Of a stretch of DNA of 64,000 bases, positions 37,501 through 50,628 are shown in pieces; position 1 is the stretch's first letter, and each line of letters starts with the position of its first letter. Source of the stretch: Cristatella mucedo (Eukaryota; Bryozoa; Phylactolaemata; Cristatellidae); NCBI GenBank assembly GCA_009760855.2, contig WPIO01000062.1:126001-190000 (forward strand). The letters are read 5' to 3'. Position numbers and translations under genes: made by a program. The notes beneath the pieces are model-generated. The model had not been told where the DNA came from and ran no database searches. It worked only from the letters and a program-made list of their open reading frames with translations.

Positions 37501-40500
37501 GTTGTTCTGGACCCAGGCTTGGTATGGAAAAGCGACCCAACTTCTCTATAAAAAACGATTAAGATTTACATAAATCTATTAGGGTGCACTACCTGCATGG
37601 TTAGGCATGTCTAGACATGTTGCAGGCACGGTTAAAAATCGTAAGAAAAAATGCATTTAGCACAACAAAATATTTTATTAAGACGTGCATACGACCAAAC
37701 AGATTACAGCAATCACAACAGCCCACTAGCTGTGCTTGCTCCTTGTACTTTGACGAGCATCTGTCGAAACTGCTGCTGCTGCTGCTGAATTGAAAGGTGC
37801 CACAGTCTTCAATTGCTCTGATCTGCGAGCAATGGGGGTCGTAGACCTGAGTTAAGTTTGGTGCTCACAGTTTACGACCAGGTCCGGTAAGTAGATTTGA
37901 TTCCTGCATCAATCAATTCCGTATTTCCAGCAGCAAGCGTATATGAAAGCAATCAAGGTTCTTCTGCCATTATTGAAATGAGACTTTTGAGTCACCTCAT
38001 CTTTTTTAAACAAAAAAGGACCCCCTACGACGATGGATAACTGGCATATAGCAAATAAGTGCTTATGTCAGCCATTGGTTTACAGCATCATAAGTATACA
38101 GGTGGGCTACCTGGAAGATATCCTTTGAAGATCGCCACCTAGACTACCCCCGTAGGCACCCAGAGAGGTCTCCAAAGTTGAATGAATGAAAATAATAATA
38201 ATAATGATGCACTTTTTTAGCAACCGAAGATAACCAGGTTCGAGGGATTTTGCAAGGGCTGAAAAAGAAGCATCTCAACAGAATAGGAATATTAATATGC
38301 ACAAAGACCAGGGTCAGAGTAAGTGGCAGAGCCAAGGTTTTCAACTAGGGGGCAATACCAGCAACATTTTCAAGTAAGCGGCCCCAGACCCGCAGTTCTG
38401 AAAAATTGTAGCGTCAAAGAATAGTGTCTATTCAACACAAACTCGGCGTTTGCTCATTGAGTGGAATAAAAGCAGAATTTCTTCACTGGAGATGGCTGGG
38501 AGAGCGTAGAAATAGGGGGCAGCCCACCCACTTTGCTGCTTCACTGCAGGTTGCAAATGCCCCCTGCCCCCTGGCTCTGCCACTGATTCGGAGTTGTGAA
38601 CCTAAACCAAATTACATCGGGCGAGATTCAAATGATAAGAAATTCAAGAGAATTATAAATGCACCAATCGCAGCAACGACTGCGGCGGCGGCAGTGAGCT
38701 TTGGACGGGCGGTAGCCGGCGGTGCCGATGTCGGGAGGGGCGGCGGCTGCGGCCGAGGATACTGCAATGTGCTCGCCTGCTGCTGGCAGCCCGGGGCAGA
38801 GCTTTGACCTTGCACTTGGTGGATAACCGAAAATCAGGGCCGCAGCGACCACACTTCAAATGACTATAATGTAGGAATACGTTATATATTATTTACTATA
38901 TAATATGTTTACAAGATATGTATACAAGACAATTTATATCACGACATTTCCATATCCGGGAGGGGAAGAAATGCCCTTCGGGGGGGGGGGAATGTCCTAC
39001 CCCAGGGGGGAAATGTCCTGGGTAAATGTCCAGGGGGGAATGTCCAGGGCGAATTTCTGGGGGATTTCCGGAGAAAGTCCAGGGGGAAATTTTCGCAACC
39101 CCTGCAGCTAGACCCAAAGGCAGCCTAGAAGATGAACCGGAAGCAGCACCACACGCTTGACGACGGGAACGCCCCTTGCAACGTAGACCCTAATCGGCCT
39201 CTACCAGGTAGAGGCAACAATGGTTTGGGATTGGCCCTAGAGGTCAGCAGGACGGAGCCTCTTGAGCACAAAGCTATAATTAAGTATTCATTCCAAGGGA
39301 GCCGTGGATTTTTTATAAACAGGCTTTCGTTGTGGTCCACCCATAGTGAGGACGTTATGATTCGATTGGTCAAGGCTACATTTTTGGAGGGGGGTATTTA
39401 TTATAGCAGACGAAGTGGTAATTCTTTTTAGACCGGTTTAAAGAGGCATGCCTGGCGATGATGCATTTTTCCGGAAGCTTTAGGCTCTCCAAACTGGATT
39501 GCTACCGATTTCTTTTTTTAACAAATTTAGTGGCATGATGGCACTCCTTCAGTGGGCAACTTCAGGCTCTGCACAAATAAGATATGTGCATTTCAACGAA
39601 AAAGGACCAAGATCCTTTGGAGAACAATCTAGTTTTAATAAGATCAAACAAATATGTTGGGCAGCACATTCTATTAACAACTTCTGTCTCTAAAAATGAG
39701 TGATACTCATTTCTCTTTAGATCGAGTCCAATTAGGCTTATGCGTTGCAGGCCTTTGGCGAACAGCTACAGGCCATCAAAAATGGAGTCTGCTAATTTTA
39801 TTTTGGTGGGAGCAAAAGAGAACTTCCGGAGAGCCAATTTCGGTGCACAGACTAGGGGGTTATCTTTCAGGGAGCTGAAGAGGCCTTTGAGGGAGAATGC
39901 CTACATAGCTTTAGGGTCTGCCTCCAAAAATCACCAGACTTGTGGGGACCTAAAGAGCGCTCCATCTCAAGTGAGAGGGAGAGGGCTCATTTATTTCTGG
40001 AGCCTCCTGCTTTAGCATTGGTCAAAATTCTGAACATTCTCTAATAATAATAATAATAATGCACTTGATAAAGCACCCTCGGAGAACTCAATCTCTTTCT
40101 AGGCGCTTTATATTTACTGCAAAGGGAAACGCGATTGAATGGTGAGTAATGTCATATTTGATAAACAACATGAATAACCTGGTTAGGGGTTACATGCACA
40201 GAGTCAGCATGCAAATGTGGTTAGTGGTAGCATGCACAGTGTCAGCACGCATAAGCACATGAAGAACGAATCAAAGATACCCACTAAATGCTGTCCTAAA
40301 TAGGTGTGTTTTTAAGTTCTTTTTAACTGTGGTCAAGTCAGGGGACGTTCTGACGTCAGTCGGGAGGGAGTTCCAGGCTTTGGGAGCATACAAACTAAAT
40401 GCATGGTCTCCAAAGAATTTGAGGTTTGTACAAGGTATTGGTAAACTGTTGAATTCTGAAAAGCAGGTCATACGATGCTTGGCCTGGTGGGGGAGTAGAT

Positions 40501-42709
40501 CTGAGAGATAGGCTGGAGCCAAAGAGTGAAGTGACCTAAAGTGAGCGATAAAACCTTGAAGTCGATGTGTTGAATCGTCGATCCTTTAAAACAGACTCGG
40601 ATTCTAGCATTCAGTCACGCGGTGCTCGTATTTCTCTCTGCTGGCACTAGTGTGGCTTTAATGTGCTGCAAAGTTTAGTACTCATAACCACAGCTTCCTG
40701 TTGAAAATAACTTGAGTTTATTAAAATTTGCTAATAATAATAATAATAATGCATTTTATAAAGCGCCCTCAGAGAACTCAATCTCTTTCTAGGTGCTTTA
40801 CATTTGCTGCAAAGGGAAATGCAATTTAATGGTGAATAATATCATGCTTGATAAACAAACAACATGAATAACATCGTTAGGGGTGACATGCACAGGGTCA
40901 GCATGCAAATGTGGTTAGTGGCAGCATGCACAGTGTCAGCACGAGTAAGCACATGAAGGATGAATCACAGGGACCCACTAAATGCTGTCCTAAATGGGTG
41001 TGCTTTTAAGTTCTTTTTAAATGCGGTCAAGTCAGGGGATGTTCTGACACAGGTCGGGAGGGAGTTCCAGGCTTTGGGAGCATACGAACTAAATGCATGG
41101 TCTCCAAAGGATTTGAGGTTTGTCGAGGTATTTCTAGACTGTTGGATTCCGAAAAGCAGGTGGTACTATGCTTGGCCTGATGGGGGATTATATCTGATAG
41201 ATAGGCTGGAGCCAAAGAATGAAGTGACCTAAAAGTGAGCGACAAAACCTTGAAGTCAATCCGTTGCTTGACTGGTAGCCAGTGCAGGTCGGCGAGAAGT
41301 GGAGTAATGTGGCAACTGCGATGCTCACGACAGACAAGCCTAGCTGCGGAGTTTTGCACCAGCTGCTATCACCTGATCGCACATGCCGGTAGGCCAGCGA
41401 GCAGTGAGTTGCAGAAGTCGAGACGGGATGTCACGAATGTATGGACCACCTTAGATGTGGTACCCTTATCTAAACAAGCCTGAATTTTAGCAATGTTATG
41501 AAGCTGAGAATAGGCAGATTTGACTGTGGAGCTGATATGGTCGTCTAACGAGAGGTCGCTTTGGAATATGACACCTAGATTTCGAGCTGATTCAACTGGA
41601 GATATGCTGGCAGAGCCAATTTTTAGCATCAGCCTTTCCAATTTGAGATACATTATATTAATCCTTTATTGACCACTGCAAGGGGGAGGGAAGGTGTAAC
41701 AGCCGTGAAGGCTCTTCTGCCACTATAGAAAATGAGGCTGCTAAATTAGCTTACATTTAATTTAACTGTCTTTAGTTTAGTACAGACATCAAACGACACA
41801 TTTTTCAAGCAATTTGGATGTATTTTGAAGAAAGAACGTCTGTTCTAGGCTTGCTATCAGAACAGGAAAGTTTGTTTTATGATGCCATCCTCATTCACAA
41901 TCGAAGTTAAGCCACTCCCTAAAAAACATGTAGCTGTGGGTCAGGCCGCTGCCACTTATTATACAGTTGGAACCCAAGATAGTCAAAGTTTTAGGAGACT
42001 TCTTGCAACCTCAGGTTCCATGTGCCTTCCGTTAAGTCCGAGATCGGTCATCTGCAGATTTTAATCGCACGGTTGCAAATGCATTTTTCCACGAGCATGG
42101 ACTGGTTCAAATCTTGCATTGAACAGATGACGATCTCAAGTAAGAGGTCCAGCAAGTGTGTTAAGCAAGTGACATATCCTAGGCATGGCAATCAAACTTT
42201 GAAATTTCATTGAAGTCTGTTTAGAGTAGCTTGCTCCGGCAGTCACAAACGCTAGCATATAATGGTTCCCTGTGTATGCCAATGAAAATCTATCATTAAC
42301 TCAGTACATCTGCTGCTAATAGAAACATGGTAAAGTTCTATGGTTTGGGGTTGTGGGGTAGTGGCCTTCAGCCAAGACAGAATATCTGCCCTAGACCCAC
42401 TGTGTTTAGCTCCCAATCCAGGAAAAATTTCTGATTACTTGCCAGATGAAAAGCTAATTATATATATATATATATATGATAACTATTAATGAGAGAACTG
42501 GGGACCATAATCATTTATTATCAATTAATAAGACTTCAAAACTATGAGCTTCGAAAACTCGAAAGCACTTAGGATGCAGTGAATCTGAATATCCATTGGT
42601 ATTAAAATATTGGAGTACCCAAGCTGGGAAACAGCTCACCTGCTAAATGCTGTAAGCACTAAGAATCGAATATACTCAGATGCTAACATCAAGAATAATA
42701 TAGTAGGTT

Positions 42710-42752
<43 letters not shown>

Positions 42753-45700
42753 GTAAATACTGACGTGAGATGCATTTATCACCACAGCAGAACCAAATTC
42801 CTTTCTAAGCACTTAGTACATGCTGAAAAAGAGTTGAGTAAGTAAATCGTTTAGACACAAACTGTACAGTTTCACAACACAGGCATTCAATTTCCTCAGG
42901 TGGATAAAAGGCTATGGGGATCAGGTGGGTTCTCAGCTTCTTTTTTAATTCAAATCGGGAGATGGCATGATCTCAGTCGGTAGAGACTTCTAAGTATGGA
43001 ATCATACTGGCAGATTGCAGAGGATTTGAATTTAGTAATGGGAGTTAACAATCAATCAACTAGAGTGCGAGAATCAGCTGAAGCATTGGGAGGCCCTGTG
43101 TGAAACTAGTTCAGATAAGTTGGTCGGAGCAAGAGAATGGAGGGTCTAGAGGTAAGAGATCGAATCTTGAAGTTGATACCGTGCTTCATGGGAGTTAGTC
43201 ACGATTGATGAGTAGTGATGTAATGTGGTAAAAGGCAACTTTCACAACAGAGAGGCCTAGGCACAGAGCATTGCACCAACTATAAGAGTATTTCACCAAT
43301 GGCACAGGCAGGAAGACCTGCAAGTAGTGATTTACAAAAGCTTTGTCGGGATTTGATGAATGCATGGTCGTCAACCAGTTTGGCTGTGGAATACTTGTCT
43401 AATCAGGCTTAAATTGTTGTCATGATACGTGGAGAAAGTATGCAATTGTCAACTAGTGAAACGTCATTTTGGAAGAGGACAACTATATTTCGTGCAGGGC
43501 TTAGAGTAAATATACTGGCAAAGCTCATTTGGAGGATTAAGCTTTCTAGTTTCTGAGTAAGTCTTGGTTTTCCGATAATTAGTAAGTTGGTTTTTATATC
43601 TTCATTTAATTTCAGAAAGTATCATCCAATTGCAAAGGTCAGTAATACATGCTATGGTGGAGTTGAGAGAGTATCATGATCTGAAAGGCAGATATGGGTC
43701 AAAGGTCAGTACATATGTCCATAATCTCCATTAAAATAAAAGTATTGTGCATGACGATTACATTGGCACGAGGTGGAGCTTACATTGTCAAAAAATTGCA
43801 CCTAAACCAGATCCTTGGAACATGCTATACAACTAAGGCTTAATGGATGACCCTTTGCTGTGTACACCTTCTCTCTGAATTCTACCGTGATAGCATATAA
43901 GCCATTGTAGCAAAGTGCCTGTGGTGATTAAGCGAGCCGACCTGTGCTCACAAAGGACTTGTGATCAAACACTGCCAAGAAATCCAACCAAACGAGTATT
44001 TGCTGAGTCCTGTGAATCGTCTTATGCATGCTTATGCGAGCTTACTCTGTGCATGATATCACGAATGATTTTGACATGCTTCCTTAGAAGACACTTAGAC
44101 CCCAACAACAAGAAAATAGTTTTGATTAGTGGCTCATCCCGGTAAACAAGTCCATCAGATCAGAGATGAAGATGTGGTGCCTAGCTTAGTATTCAGCCTT
44201 CAAACACTAACCGTCGAGTGATGCGCAGCTGCAATACTACGTGGCAGATTACCCCCCCCCCCCTCGTGAGTCACACCGTCATCGTATACTACCTATTGCT
44301 AGACATAAATTAGCAGCAGGACGTGTCCTAATTACCTGACATGCTGCACACCACAAATACAGGTGTGTTCTGCAGAAGACTTTCTCCAGCAACAACTTTC
44401 AAATTAGATTCCTTCCGCAACTTTTGAAGTAGTTCAACAATGCCCACACGTTGCGGTATGCCGTGCACCTGAATCCTCACTGTTGATTGAAGGCGCTTTA
44501 CCTTCAGGGTCTTCTTATCAACTGCATTGCTGTCGGCAAACTTGATCAGCCCGTCCTCATCGATATCTTTAAAAGAACCAAGTCAATCATCTAATGAACT
44601 GAAGCAGCTTCCAGGCATTGCAAGACTCCATCCCAGTCCCACACAACAACCTGTCGGCAAGCACCATACGTTCCTAGACATTTTGGGCCGAACGATGCAA
44701 GGCAACTATAACAGACTCGCATGAATGCAAGTTTTAAAAACTGAATAATAATAATACATCTGTATAGTCCCCTCAGGGAACTGAATTCCTTTATAGGCAC
44801 TTGACAGATGCTGCATATAAAGTATAACCACATGTTTGGTGGTAACATCCGTAAGCAGCAGGCATAGCGTGAGCAGGTACATGCACACGAAGAACGAATC
44901 ACAAAGACCACTGCTGTAATAAACAGGTGCGTTTTAAACTTCTTTTAAATGTCGTCATGTCAGGAGACATTGTGACTTGCGTCGGTATTGAGTTCCAGGT
45001 TTTGGGAGAATATGAACTAAAAGCACGGTCTCCAAAGGTTTTGAGGTTCTTACGAGGTGTGGCTACACGATTCGAGTCAGAACAGCAGGTTGTACCATTC
45101 TTTGCCTGGTGAGGGAGTAGTTCTGATAGGTAGGCTGAAGCTAAAGAATGAAGATACCTAAAAGTAAGTAATGGCACCTTGATTGACACAGCTTGATTGG
45201 GAGCCAGTGCAGGTCGGCAAGAAGTAGTTTGATGTGGCAACTGCGACGCTCACGACAGACAAGCCTAGCTGCCGAGTTTTACACTAACTGTAAGCGCCTA
45301 GGCCAGTAGATCAGCAAGCAGTGAGTTACAGAAGTTGCGATTGGGTGTCACAGATGCAAAAACCAATTTAGATACAGGTACCCTTGTCTAAACAAGCCCG
45401 AATTTTAGCAACGTTGTGTAGCTGAAAGTAGGAAGACTTTACTGTGGAGCTGATGTGGTCGTCTAATGAAAGGTCGCTTAGGAACAGGACATCTGGATTT
45501 CGTGCAGATTAGACAAGAGATATGCTGACAGAGCCAATTGTGTGCATTAGACTTTTCAATTTCTGAATTACACTTGGTTTGCCCATAACTAGTAAGTTGG
45601 TTATGTCGCCATTCAATTTAAGAAAGTTTGATGTCATCCATGTACATATGTCATCAATACAAGCAGCAAGGGTAAGAATTTACCGTGCTGGAGGAACGGG

Positions 45701-48700
45701 AGGGATCAAAGCAAAGGTACAACTGGGTGTCATCTGCATAGAAGGTAAAGCCTATATTGTGCTTGGCAATCAGATCGGCAAGAGGGAGAATGTAAACTGT
45801 GAAAAGCAGACCGAGCGCAGAGCCCTGAGGTACCCTCTAATTAAGTGATTCCTCGGATGATCTTTGTCCATTCACATCTATGCTCTGGAATCTTTCACTG
45901 AGATTGGACTTGAACCATTGCAGTGCCGTGCGAGTGATGCCCACATGATATTCAAGATGCTCAAGAAGACTTTGTGATCAATAGTATCAAATGCTGCCGA
46001 AAGATCAAACAGAGAGACTTTACCCTAGTCAGCATTCATGAGACGATCATCATGCACCCTAAGCAATGCTGACTCGGTGGAATGATTAGCTCTAAACCCA
46101 GACCGAAACTTACTTGCTGGGTTTGAGGTCTCAACATAAGAGTTCAGTTGTTTTGCCACAACTTGTTATAGTATTTTTTTATAGGAACGGGAGAAGGGAG
46201 ACTGAGAAAGCTGTTCAAAACCCCTTGGTCTAGCGTTGCTTTCTTAATTAGTGGCCTGACCATAGCCTTTTTGAAAAGTGTAGGGACCTGACCTGAGGCT
46301 AAGGACATTTATCACGTTAGTTATGCATGGCAGCAGTAGATCTAAGCATCGTAGAAGTAGGACAGTGGCAGTAGGGTCTATAGGACTAGTGGTTTTCTTT
46401 GACTGGGAGATAAATTTCAGGATAAGGTCACTCGTGGCCTCCTTGAGTGTAGGCATCGAGGTAGTGCACGGAATTTATGGACACCAGTCCTGTGTTGATG
46501 TAATTGAGGGAAAGGGGAATGCTGCCACCCTAGGGATGAACTCTCTGACCTTGCCAATCTTGCTGACAAAGAACCTGAAGAAGCGATCAGCTAGGTCACC
46601 ACAAGGATCACTCGGTAAGGAGCTAATCTGGGAGCGGTTAATGAGATGTTTGATGGTAGACATCAGCATATTTGGATTATGCATCTGTGATTCCACAATG
46701 TTTTTGTAAAGGCGAGATTTGGCCTTTGCCAGGATTGACTCTTCGTATGTCTGATGATGGCCTGATCTTTTATGGGCTTACCCAAGCTTGCTCTTAGTAG
46801 ACCTAGCTATTTTAATGAAAACCAGCAAGAGGCTGCCACCTAAATTGACATCGTGCATAGTCAACCAACGACAGCTGTTTAGCAGAGAGTCCTGCCGATT
46901 GCCTAAAACCCTGTGCTATACCGACAGAAAACAGAGGACTGTGCTACAATGCTATTCAATTTATAATAATCCGAGCACGAGGCATGCAACAGGTGATGCA
47001 GGATGATGTGAAACATGCTGCAGCCAACGGTTTGAAGCTAGCATTTTCATTCTTAGCTTCTATACTCACGAGACAATCAGTCATAAGAGCCTGCATAGTC
47101 CATAGTTCAGGACGATCAACTACTAGGTAGCCTCCGTGATCACGATAGCAATGCTATTTTAGGATTTGTCTTCGGTTGCTTCCAAATCTGTGGATGCACA
47201 TATACAACATCATTGCTTTGACATTAGGGGGTTCAAAGGCACAGGGATATAAAACAAACTCGTGAACAAACTATCACCCACGTGAAGCAGTCCTCAGGCC
47301 ATCTGCTGATGCAAGCAGACATAGAGAGCATACTGAAATTGGCATCTGTCAATCACAGAGCTGCATTCAAAAAAACTGCAGTGTGAGAACAAGAAGGCAT
47401 GACGATGCTGGAACTGTTGAATCGTGTATGAAAGCATGGAGAAGAGACATTTTGAAAATCTCAGTGTGGCAGATTCTATTTTAATAAGCTGCTTAAGCCA
47501 CGAAGATAGTTTACAATAGAAGCGATGGAGTGCATCTTTGTTCCTGATGCTTAGTCTGCCTGCCCTACTCAATGACAAGAAAGCAGCAATGCCTCCACAG
47601 AGTTCTCGAGGTTTGACGACATGGGTACACCGAGTGGGGTCGGAATAATGCGATTTCCAAAATCCTTAACAGAGAGGGCAGACAATTTACTTGAAACTAT
47701 GCCAAATTTACTTTGAACTGCTGATAGGTTGGGAGTCGAATATCGTAAAGACTTGGCTGCATCCATCTTAATGGTATTTGGGAAGATACTAAAGGTTAAG
47801 ATACTAAAATAGCAATATAACCTCTGTACTGAGGCTAGATTCGCTCACTAGGCGTCCAGATGACCAGCAAACCCCTATGCTAATCCTTACCAAGAGGACA
47901 CTAACACACATTTTGTATAATGTAGAATTTTGTTTATGGGCTTGCATGTGCAACCGAAAGTCAGATCGGTGGAGGATGCGATGCCTAACTTCGTAGTTCA
48001 GCCTTGAACAATTTTGAAACATTTACCATCAAGTGATGTGAAGCTCCAATAGTACATGGCAGATTATCCCCCTCCCCGTGAGTCACACCGTCATCATGTA
48101 CTGCTAGACATGGATTGGCAACAGGACGTATCCCAACTAACTGACGTAGCGCACATCACAAGCACAAGAGTGTCCTTCAGGAGATGTTCCCCAGTGACAA
48201 CTTGCAAATTATATTCTTCTCGAAAAAATTGAAATAAATTAAGTGTAAAAGCTATCAAGCAGTGTGTTAATGGAAGGTGGTATTACTTATTTGGCCACTA
48301 TCCTGCAGTGCTGGATGAACTAGTCACTAATAAACTTGCCACGGTGGAGGTTCCAGAGAAGCTAAAGCACTCTCTCAGAAGACCTACTCGGACCTAGACC
48401 ACTAATGTGCCCGTTAGCAGCCTCTCGTTAGACCTCTCTACAGCTAAGATGTGCCACCCCCCACACGTTCTATTTAAAACTATTTCAACAACGGCTGCCC
48501 CCTCTTATAGAAACATCTTGAAGCTGCAACCATTAACAGGATTCTACAACAATGACGTCACGACACCCCTGACGACGACATTTAAACAGCTGCTAAAGAC
48601 GCACTTGTTCCGAACAGCATTTACCGGGTCCTTGAGAATAGACTTTTCTTTCGAGAATATTTATAGTGCCTAGACAGGGATTTTCTTCTCCCAAGGTGCT

Positions 48701-50166
48701 ATGCAAATATATTATTTATTGCTAGTATAACTGTAGTTTGATTCGCACAGCAGAGAGCCAGCCGATGATCAACACCAACAGTTTAATACAACGAACGGAG
48801 CCGAGAGCGCACGGCTCCCTTCGGCCCCTTCTCCCACTCGACTCCCCTCTCCCAGGTTGGCGTTCCCTCCTCCCACTCCCTCCCAGTCACAACTCATCCC
48901 GTGAATTGGCAGGAGGACAAAGCCGGCCTGTGGATAAACCACAGCCGTCGGACCACAGCTGACCACCGGCCTGTCCCAAGGCCACAGTCACCAGCTGTTT
49001 GACCCTGGGATGGCTTAGGGCACTTAACCGGTCTGCCTGCACAGGCAGTCTGCCGGAGAGCCCAGGGTCTATGATCGAATCATGCATACAACGAAACACG
49101 AACCACAATAACTTTCCGGCATGTCAGAAGTGGTATAAGGACATCATGGCAGCATGCCAAAGTTGCGCTGCTTCCAAATAGTTCACGTGAGAGACCAGGG
49201 CCCTCGTAACATCCTATGAGCAGCCCAGCAAAATACTGGCCTTGGCCTAAGAATAATGCAAAATAATGGTTTAACTGATTGAATTCTGATAGTGCCTGTG
49301 GAATAATTCAAGTGGGGGAAATGGACTCGGTTTTCAATCCTCTTTGCATGGGTACTTACGGAATGAGTTATTTATTTCGTTCACTTAGGCTCTGATAAAT
49401 TTTACTCTCGGCATGTGCACTTACTAGGCCTATGATACCATCCTAGATGAACGAAAGAGTGGCCAACAGCCAGCCCTTCAACCCCTTGGACCAACTCGAA
49501 AGGGACATGTCAGGTCGAGTGGCTTTCTGCCCGGCACACCCATTTCACCCCTGCAAGTGGCCATGATCTGCCCTCCTCCTAGGGTTACTCTTAGCTATAC
49601 TCACGGCTACATTAGACAACTAGACAGTGTGCATACTGCTTATCAACAAAGCTGGACACGTAGAACGGCCGAGTTGCAAGTGCAGAGCTCACATAAGTGT
49701 GAAGGTGAATACTATGATCATCGCTAGGAGCAACGAGTGGGCGCGATGCCCACCACTGGCTCGCTGTACTAGAATATGGGCATCGTTCTGGACCAAAGTA
49801 CTGGCAAGTGGTTAAGGTAGAGCAGACAGTACCCTTCGTTGTCTCTATGCCTCCATAAACGATGCAGGTACGAGCAGCTCACCACCCAGCTCAGACAACT
49901 GGTGCAGTATCGTGATTAGAAAATAAGGCTGAAAGAGACCTGATGGCTAGCTCCAAAGATCTGACCCTGGTCCCAGCTATGCACACGCTGCTTTTTAAAT
50001 CACCGACAGGCCAAACGGTCATTGCTGAGGAAACGCAACTACGAATGCCTATACCAAATAGAGACAAGATCGGTAAAAACAAAGTAAGCAACACAGAGAG
50101 AACATCTATAAAATGAAGCATGCAAGGAGCTGAATAAATAATATATGTAAACAGATATATATATAC

Positions 50167-50210
<44 letters not shown>

Positions 50211-50573
50211 GCTTACATATATTATTTATTCAGCTCCTTGCATGCTTCATTTTACATATATATATTATATATATATATATGTATATATATATTATAAGAA
50301 TGCAGGCTGTTCACAAATGCTCACAAGCGAATACCTCTATCAATGAATTTTGCAACAACCTTGGTTCCATCCACTGAAAAGTACATTGCAGTGGGAAAAT
50401 GTCCAGTTGCCAGTTGTAACCAGCAGCATATTGCTTCTCTGCTGGTGTGAGGAGACAAGTTTTCGACGAAAAAAGTGATCGACCCGTCGTAGAGGCCTGT
50501 TAAACGTTAATGTTTTAAATCAAAATAACAACTGCTCTTGCGTGTCAGAAGGCATGAAAAATATGAGACGTAG

Positions 50574-50628
<55 letters not shown>

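Noticed and set aside
38424-38807. 127-codon plus-strand frame
   Set aside because: Half lies in the short inverted-repeat element and half in a GC-rich low-complexity stretch; no conserved motif.
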